Shown here piece by piece: positions 59,601 through 64,000 of a stretch of DNA of 64,000 nucleotides. The position numbers were made by a program, and so were the translations under genes. Each line of letters starts with the position of its first letter. The first letter of the stretch is position 1. The notes under the pieces are model-generated. The model had not been told where the DNA came from. It did no database searches and worked only from the letters and a program-made list of their open reading frames with translations. The DNA comes from Vicugna pacos (lineage: Eukaryota; Chordata; Mammalia; Artiodactyla; Camelidae), in contig NC_133006.1 of the NCBI RefSeq assembly GCF_048564905.1, forward strand, positions 16,452,501-16,516,500. The letters are read 5' to 3'.

Positions 59601-62600
59601 GGGAACAGAAAATGATTCTATTTTGAGTGAGAATAGCTTTCCACAGGACTAGGCATAGGGTTACAAATACTAATCCAACATCCATATACAGTTCAGAGGG
59701 CAGACTGAAAGTCCACTGGTAGTTAGAGAGAGCACGCTCCTTTCCATACCAGACTCTGGCAAATCTTTAAAGGATCATGACTAAGGAGTAAAGTGACAGG
59801 TGAGACTTAGTAATGTCAATTTGGACAACTCCAGTACCCCCATGCTTCCAAGTATACTATAATGAATGTATGCATGACACTTGTGAGAAAGAATCGCAGT
59901 GGATGTCTCCAACACTGTGTCAGGCTGGCACATGAGCTATCATGGACCTGAGAGCCAAAGTGAGCCTATTACTTGACTGCTTTGGCCAGGGTCCCAGGTA
60001 AGGCCTGGCTTAAGCAAGTGCTATGCTGAAGGATTGGACAAATTTTCATTTTTCCTATTTTTCACTCAATACAACATCCTGCATGCTGGGGTAGATTAGG
60101 AGAAGTGATGGAAGATGAATAAATGGAATTGTGGACCAAGGAATTCTTAGCCTACTCGCTGCTGGAGACCGCATAAATCCTAGACCACTGGAAGCTTTTG
60201 AGATTCAGATGCTAGTTCAAGTGACATACTCCATGGCCTGGGGTAGGGCAGGTAAGGTTAAAAAACAGAACACTGCAATTGACTCAAGAACACGTGGATG
60301 TAATTGTTGGAGATGCTCGACTGGTCAGTATCACCTGGACAAATTTTAGCACTTTCACATTTACAATGCAATCTCTTATATATTACATCCTTTACAAAAT
60401 TCATGCAAAACCCATATAAAGTACTATCACCATCATTTCACCGTTGAAAAAAAACTGAGGCTCAGAGAGGCTAAGTGATTTGTGCCAAGACATACAGCTA
60501 GCAAGACTGAGAGTCAGTCCTAGAATCCACTCTTCTCAAAAAAGGAAAAAACCTGGGTTTTGGTGTCAAAGGCTTTTCAAATCTTGATCCTGCCACTCCT
60601 AACTATCTGTTCTTAAACGATGCATATACATATGGCCAACAGGTGTTAGATTAGAAGACAATCCTGGGTCCAACTATCCACCAAAAATACAAATAATCCA
60701 GTTCAGAGAGCTACTGCCTTCATTACCTTCACGAAGAAGAGGTCATTAAAAAGACAGTGAAGCGGTTCTTCCACCATCCCATGGAGCTGTTTGAAGAGGC
60801 ACTCTTGCCGGTAACAGGCTGGGCATGTATCAATCTCAAAGAAGATAGCCATGAGGGTCTGGATGGCATAGAAGCGCTGCTTGGAATCTGCTTCCTTCAG
60901 CTTCAGTGGCAACACCCTGATGAATGTTACTGTGGTCACTGGGAGTCCCCTGATCCACAGAGAGGTTATTCACTCCACCAGCCCAATGATTCTGAATCTA
61001 ACAACACAAGAGTCTCACCAACGAGGCAAAGGAGCCCCAAAACAAATAGGTGCATAGCACAAGTCTTTACCTGTATCCTTCTTTCTGGGCCAGGAAGTTT
61101 ATTTCAGCCAACAGCTGACTTTTTCCATAGCCTTTTCCACCTTCATACAGAACTGCTTGTCCCTTCTTCAGGTGCAAACATCTCTGCTGTGCCATTTGGA
61201 AGGCTTCTAGTTCTTTCTCCCGGTCTGTAGAGAGACAGGGAGCACCTAACACCTGTGGTTTTTAGCAGACACTTATTTATTTGAATTAATTTACAAAGGT
61301 GATTCTCAGAATGGCTTCTCCCCCAATATCTTTGACAGAATCCCATTCTTTGATGAACCTTCACATCTCTTTCTAGAAAATCAACTCTTCATGATACAGA
61401 AATGTGTGTTGGGCTTGAGGGGCTTGCTCCAAAGCCCAAGTAATAACATTTAGAACAGTTAGGCAGCACATGGGCATGGAGACTATCATATCTTCTTAGC
61501 TTTTTGTAAAAATTTCCATTGTAACAATTTAGTGTTTAAAGTCTGTCACCACCACATGAAAATAATGGACGAATAGAAGTAGATAAAACAAAGATCGGGA
61601 TATACAGTATGGGTGGAACAGTGTCGGTGCTATCTTTACTATTTCAGAATGAGAAATTTCCCCCTTAAGATGATCAACAACAAGCAGATCAGACCTCAAT
61701 AGCTTAACTCTGACTTACAAAGATTCTTTCTAAATGTTGGCACTTCTCAGGCAAAGTGATAGGACCCAACTTGAAATTTAAACATTCAACATGGAAAAGA
61801 AATGGAAAATCCACTTCAAAATTAACAAATTCACTAATAAATCTATTTTTTAATAAAAGTTTAGAAGCATTTAGTCTCGCATTTTGTTTTTGAAATCATA
61901 TGTAACCATCTACAGCTGAAAAAAAATATGATTAAAGGTAAAAAAGAAAACTTACCTAACAATGGGTGATTTTGATTTCTCTCTCTGGCCAAATGTCTCT
62001 TCCCAAACATTCTGGAAAAAAGGACAAAGGGAAACATTTCAATTAAAAATAGATTGGGATGGATAGATAATACATCTCTAAATAGACAGAGGGCAAGTTG
62101 TCCTCATAAACAAGTATTTCAGACAACTAAAGAGGTCCGGAGTTCTGTACAAGAGTTTTTTAAAAAGTGAAAAAAATGTTTTTGGTGGGGGAAGGGGAGA
62201 AAAAGCATTGACTGCTCCAGGCTCAGGAAAGTAAATAGGTTGTGAAGTATACAAAGGAAAAAGAACATCTAGATTAGTGAGCTACTGCGATCCTCTTCCT
62301 GTTGGACAGCAAGAAGCTCACTGACACATAAAACCTGAAGCTCTCAGACACGAAACCCTCCACTTACGTTTCCTATTCTAGCAGGCCAGCACTAGAAGCA
62401 TCTTTCTTTCTAATTTCATATAATCAAGCACTGATTATTCCTATGCCCTGCTACTATAAAGAGATGGGAGTGAAGTATCACATAATGACACTCACATACA
62501 TCTTCTATGGCCAAGATATTCATACATCTTCTCTGGGTTGGAGATGTTTTTCATCATTTTCTCTGGGAGCTTCTTGAAGTTATAAGCAGGTAGCATAGAT

Positions 62601-62869
62601 CTTAGATATGTTACCTCATCACAGGACACCAAACCTGGATAAGCAGTTATCATTCTTGCCAAAAGGCTCACTTTCGGGCCAATAACTGTATCAGGGAGAA
62701 GTAAAGAAAAGGATGGAGAATTTTTGAACCAACTCCTCCACCTTCACCCCTCTAACAAGTCACAGAGCTAACAGTCCAATGTCCTATTCTACCTGTATAT
62801 TCGTGTCTTGCTACTGCCCCAACCATGCCACAGAATACTGGTCCATTGGTGATACTGATGGAAACAAGC
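41656..62869 (-). CDS. ADCY10-like: ADCY10-like (soluble adenylyl cyclase paralogue), 3' part, open frame
   Basis: Twenty-two exons join in frame: 62869-62793, 62685-62496, 62011-61956, 61224-61071, 60949-60727, 59529-59443, 58811-58540, 57995-57859, 57165-57040, 54814-54545, 53684-53355, 51167-51104, 49894-49675, 49426-49202, 46802-46630, 46058-45902, 44504-44300, 44210-44114, 43670-43552, 43305-43188, 42743-42545 and 42021-41656. They give about 1,287 residues without a stop. The N-terminus lies beyond the right edge. Human soluble cyclase makes cAMP from ATP and is bicarbonate-sensitive. Seen here: the C2 half-domain (GPVFCGMVG, RHEYTVIG), P-loop GGKGYGKS, Walker B LIFLIDEAQ, a conserved CGSC/FVPFHRF block, and helical repeats including CFNMGQITLAKK, CLSLLW and GHLDFSIKLG. 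C2 has KVSLLARM where human has KVNLAARM. The last ~120 residues diverge from human. One intron uses a GC donor. The syntenic human locus is the pseudogene ADCY10P1. Confidence 0.85.
44980..45500 (+). repeat. L2 LINE 3' part
   Basis: The L2 order is clear: 'ttcagagtaaaaaccaaaacccc', 'ggtctacaaggcctgcaccgtctg', 'tgttcctcagacacagagggcatgcc', 'tcagatatttgcccagatgtcacctgctccgggaaggctttccc', 'tggcacagaaggggcgttcatcaaatatttgttg'. It lies within an intron of the ADCY10-like gene. The stretch 44,680-44,979 may be its upstream part. Confidence 0.85.
45555..45770 (+). repeat. MER-type ancient DNA-transposon-like repeat
   Basis: 'agatcatggacttctttgagaatctgatgaaagctctgacccc' and 'cctggaagcccatcaataaactgcagattgagaacc' match a common ancient non-coding MER repeat, probably hAT-derived. 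I am not sure of the family name. Confidence 0.5.
46260..46430. repeat. AT-rich tract
   Basis: TATA/ATGT alternations ('atgtgtatatgtacacacaatacacatatatgtatc') within an intron of the ADCY10-like gene. Confidence 0.6.
48018..48375 (-). mobile_element. LINE-1 3' UTR, antisense
   Basis: 'tttactgagatatagctgacatataacattg', 'gaacttttaagatctacactcttaacaactttcaaatatacaatactg', 'gctgtacatcacatccccaaaacttat' is the reverse complement of an L1MA/L1MB-type 3' UTR. Intronic. Confidence 0.8.
48400..49135 (+). mobile_element. LINE-1 ORF2 end and 3' region, sense (old)
   Basis: 'ggtagggatgcgaagaaatggg', 'gacaatttggcaacatatttatt', 'gaatattcactgtaccaatgtttataataaccaaaaat' and 'gattctatttgtaaaaaatgg' are sense-strand L1 landmarks. 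This copy is head-to-head with the antisense L1 on its left. Intronic. Confidence 0.75.
50255..50460 (-). repeat. MIR SINE, antisense
   Basis: 'ttaccttttacagatgaagaaattgaggctcagagagtgtaagtgac', 'cctcacagctaccatgtagaaccaaaactggaattc' is the reversed MIR core. Intronic. Confidence 0.8.
52700..52980 (+). repeat. L2 LINE 3' part (worn)
   Basis: 'tctttcaaatctcacttctggcatcatctcc', 'gggtagagtcctatcttactcc' and 'cttacaacagtatctgatacacacaaag' follow the L2 3' order. Intronic. Confidence 0.55.
53000..53168 (-). repeat. MIR SINE, antisense
   Basis: 'gtactgagcactaaccatgtgcttggcactattcaaagccctttataaattttaactcatttagtcctcacgacaatcctatgaaattgg' is a clear reversed MIR. It ends about 185 bases from an ADCY10-like exon. 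Confidence 0.85.
54945..55565 (+). repeat. L2 LINE fragment
   Basis: 'aatcttggaataattctaaactttttcctctccctcac', 'tttcacctggatcaccatactac' and 'tatggcctttcgcaatttagctttggcc' follow the order of the L2 3' third. Intronic. Confidence 0.6.
56140..56375 (-). repeat. MIR SINE, antisense
   Basis: 'taatagctaacattcattgaatatgtattatgcacc', 'tttaatcctcaaccaaccccatgaggtaggaac', 'ggtttcacagccagtaagtggaggagcc' is a near full-length reversed MIR. Intronic. Confidence 0.85.
56560..56800 (+). repeat. L2-like 3' fragment (worn)
   Basis: 'gcttctttactctttatctcatcattcattataaactttc' and 'gtctcctccagcacaggaacatgc' loosely follow an L2 3' end. Intronic. Weak match. Confidence 0.4.
57034..57046 (-). promoter_or_regulatory. 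Non-canonical GC splice donor
   Basis: On the minus strand exon 57165-57040 ends AAAAG and is followed by gcaggt. Only this donor keeps the frame into exon 54814-54545, giving ...LLKEIAVNQLDQL, the match to human LKEISLIQLD. The nearby GT (four bases on) shifts the frame. Confidence 0.65.
59150..59245 (+). repeat. MER5A-like hAT element fragment
   Basis: 'ccagaccaggctgcatatgagaatcacctaggagtgcttgctaaaa' matches the MER5A 5' part ('gcatcagaatcacctggagggcttgttaaaa'). Intronic. Confidence 0.6.
60340..60548 (-). repeat. MIR SINE, antisense
   Basis: 'catcatttcaccgttgaaaaaaaactgaggctcagagaggctaagtgatttgtgccaag', 'catacagctagcaagactgagagtc' is the reversed MIR core. Intronic. Confidence 0.8.
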
Positions 62870-63284
62870 CTGGGGATCAGAAAAACAACAGTGAGTAAAT
62901 ATGCACTCAGAAGCCTCTAAGTCAGACACTAGACGTGCCACTCTCTGGATCCAGAAGTCTAGTTTAGAGCTCAAAATGGAAAAGGCCAGAAGCTGCTGTC
63001 AGTCTGCATCACATGATGGGTACACAGTACTGAATATTAGGGAGATAGTCAAAAGGAGCAAAATGGTCCCTCCCACCTACAAAAGCCTAATCCTAATAAG
63101 TATAGAAAATTTCCATTTTCCTTAGCGCAACTATGATAAGATTGGTTGGAATTTTTCAAATGGCCTTTTTTTTTTCACTAGAAAACTATGGGGAAAGTGA
63201 ATAGATTTGAAAAGTTATTTCTAATGTCAACACTAAGTCAGAGATTTGTTTGCTTGCCATACTTATTCAAGATGAATAAAACCT
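62870..63284. other. Intron of the ADCY10-like gene, window-edge part
   Basis: No further cyclase exon is seen between 62,870 and the end of the window. The preceding C2 and C1 exons must lie beyond 64,000. Short open frames here are fortuitous. Confidence 0.5.
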
Positions 63285-63465
63285 GTGTCATACATTTACA
63301 CAATGCTTTAACATTTATAGAATACTTTAGTATATGCTACTAGTGTGAATATTTGTATCCTTCTTTTACACGTGAGGAAACTAAGGCCACAGAAGAGAAG
63401 TTACTAGCGTATAGCAGAGCTGGTAACGAAACCCAGGTCGTCTGTCCTCAAATCCTGTGTGGATA
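63285..63465 (-). repeat. MIR SINE, antisense
   Basis: 'caatgctttaacatttatagaatac', 'ttacacgtgaggaaactaaggccacagaagagaag', 'gcagagctggtaacgaaacccaggtcg' is a reversed MIR. Confidence 0.75.
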
Positions 63466-63554
63466 TTCCCCCAAAGGAACAGCATATATTACTAAAGTGA
63501 TACCATTATAAAAAAAATAAATAAATAAAATTCAGTGATACCATTAAAAAGGCA

Positions 63555-63640
63555 GTAATACTGAAAAGGAACTTAGAGGCTTTCTGATTCAACTCCTTAT
63601 TTTATAGATAAAAAGAGCAGGAGGTCAGTTCAGTGTGAAT
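63555..63640 (+). repeat. Ancient SINE-like (MIR-related) fragment
   Basis: 'ggaacttagaggctttctgattcaactccttattttatagataaaaag' matches the same ancient repeat family as 20,925-21,068. Confidence 0.45.
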
Positions 63641-63829
63641 TCCAGAAAAATTAGTAGGGCTGGGAAAGACCAAAAGCGAAAGCCAAGAAGGAGAGCATTA
63701 ACCAGCTGTGGTCCCTCCTATCTAGGTTACTGCCCCACAATTTGTTTTCCCATGCCGCCCCTCCCCACAGACGGGCAGCCTTCCTTCCACATACAGATAC
63801 ATTATTTTTATATTCATTTCCACATCTGC

Positions 63830-63962
63830 TTGTTCCTTCGCAATGTTCTTGAATCTTGCTATGCATATTGTGTCCCTCCCCTTCTCCTACCCCACTGGAT
63901 GGAAACTTGCATTCATTTCCCCTGGGTATCTGGTACACAGTTCTGTATCCAGTGATTCTTAA
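63830..63962 (+). repeat. L2-like 3' end
   Basis: 'gttccttcgcaatgttcttg', 'ccactggatggaaacttgcattcatttcccctgggtatctggtacacag' fits the L2 3' end order. Confidence 0.4.
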
Positions 63963-64000
63963 CAGACTTTGTTTTCTGACTATCCTCAGCATGTTCCCTC

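Noticed and set aside
1-64000. CRISPR arrays, operons, bacterial-type promoters, tRNA or rRNA genes
   Set aside because: The window is mammalian. No regularly spaced identical repeats, no tRNA cloverleaf with A and B boxes, and no rRNA sequence were noticed.

Overview
The window is mammalian (placental) chromosomal DNA. Coding sequence is split into short exons with GT/AG borders. MIR, L2, old L1 and MER-type repeats fill the introns and gaps. Four loci match the TREM cluster and its flank, which in human lies at chr6p21.1. No young lineage-marking SINE (Alu, carnivore SINEC, ruminant Bov-tA, horse ERE) was recognised, so I do not name the species.

Layout, left to right. Bases 1-9,987 are mostly repeats and unassigned DNA, with two small exons (about 2.8-3.4 kb) that look like stalk exons of a decayed TREML4-like receptor. 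TREML2 (9,988-15,669, + strand) is complete in five coding exons. An ERV-type LTR follows at about 18.6-19.1 kb. At 20.25-20.88 kb is a broken TREM/NCR-like receptor: an intact signal-peptide exon joined to a decayed Ig-V exon. TREM2 (23,756-28,114, + strand) and TREML1 (31,382-35,723, + strand) are both complete. The 36-41 kb gap is filled by nested old L1 copies and a MIR.

From 41,656 to past 62,869 on the minus strand is a long gene related to soluble adenylyl cyclase (ADCY10). Twenty-two consecutive exons can be chained with matching splice phases and no internal stop, giving about 1,287 residues: the second half of cyclase domain C2, a P-loop/Walker B ATPase module and the long helical C-terminal region. 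The gene starts beyond the right edge. In human this position holds only the pseudogene ADCY10P1, so an open copy here is the most notable feature of the window. Its C2 domain carries Ser where the related human sequence, as I recall it, has the catalytic Asn.

Functionally, the left half is an innate-immunity receptor cluster. TREM2 is an activating receptor that pairs with DAP12 through a membrane lysine. TREML1 is a platelet receptor with an ITIM. TREML2 is a receptor with a short tail, and here that tail is frameshifted against the human one. The right-hand cyclase-like gene runs convergently towards TREML1 and is functionally unrelated. Homology calls rest on remembered human protein sequences compared by eye, not on a database search.
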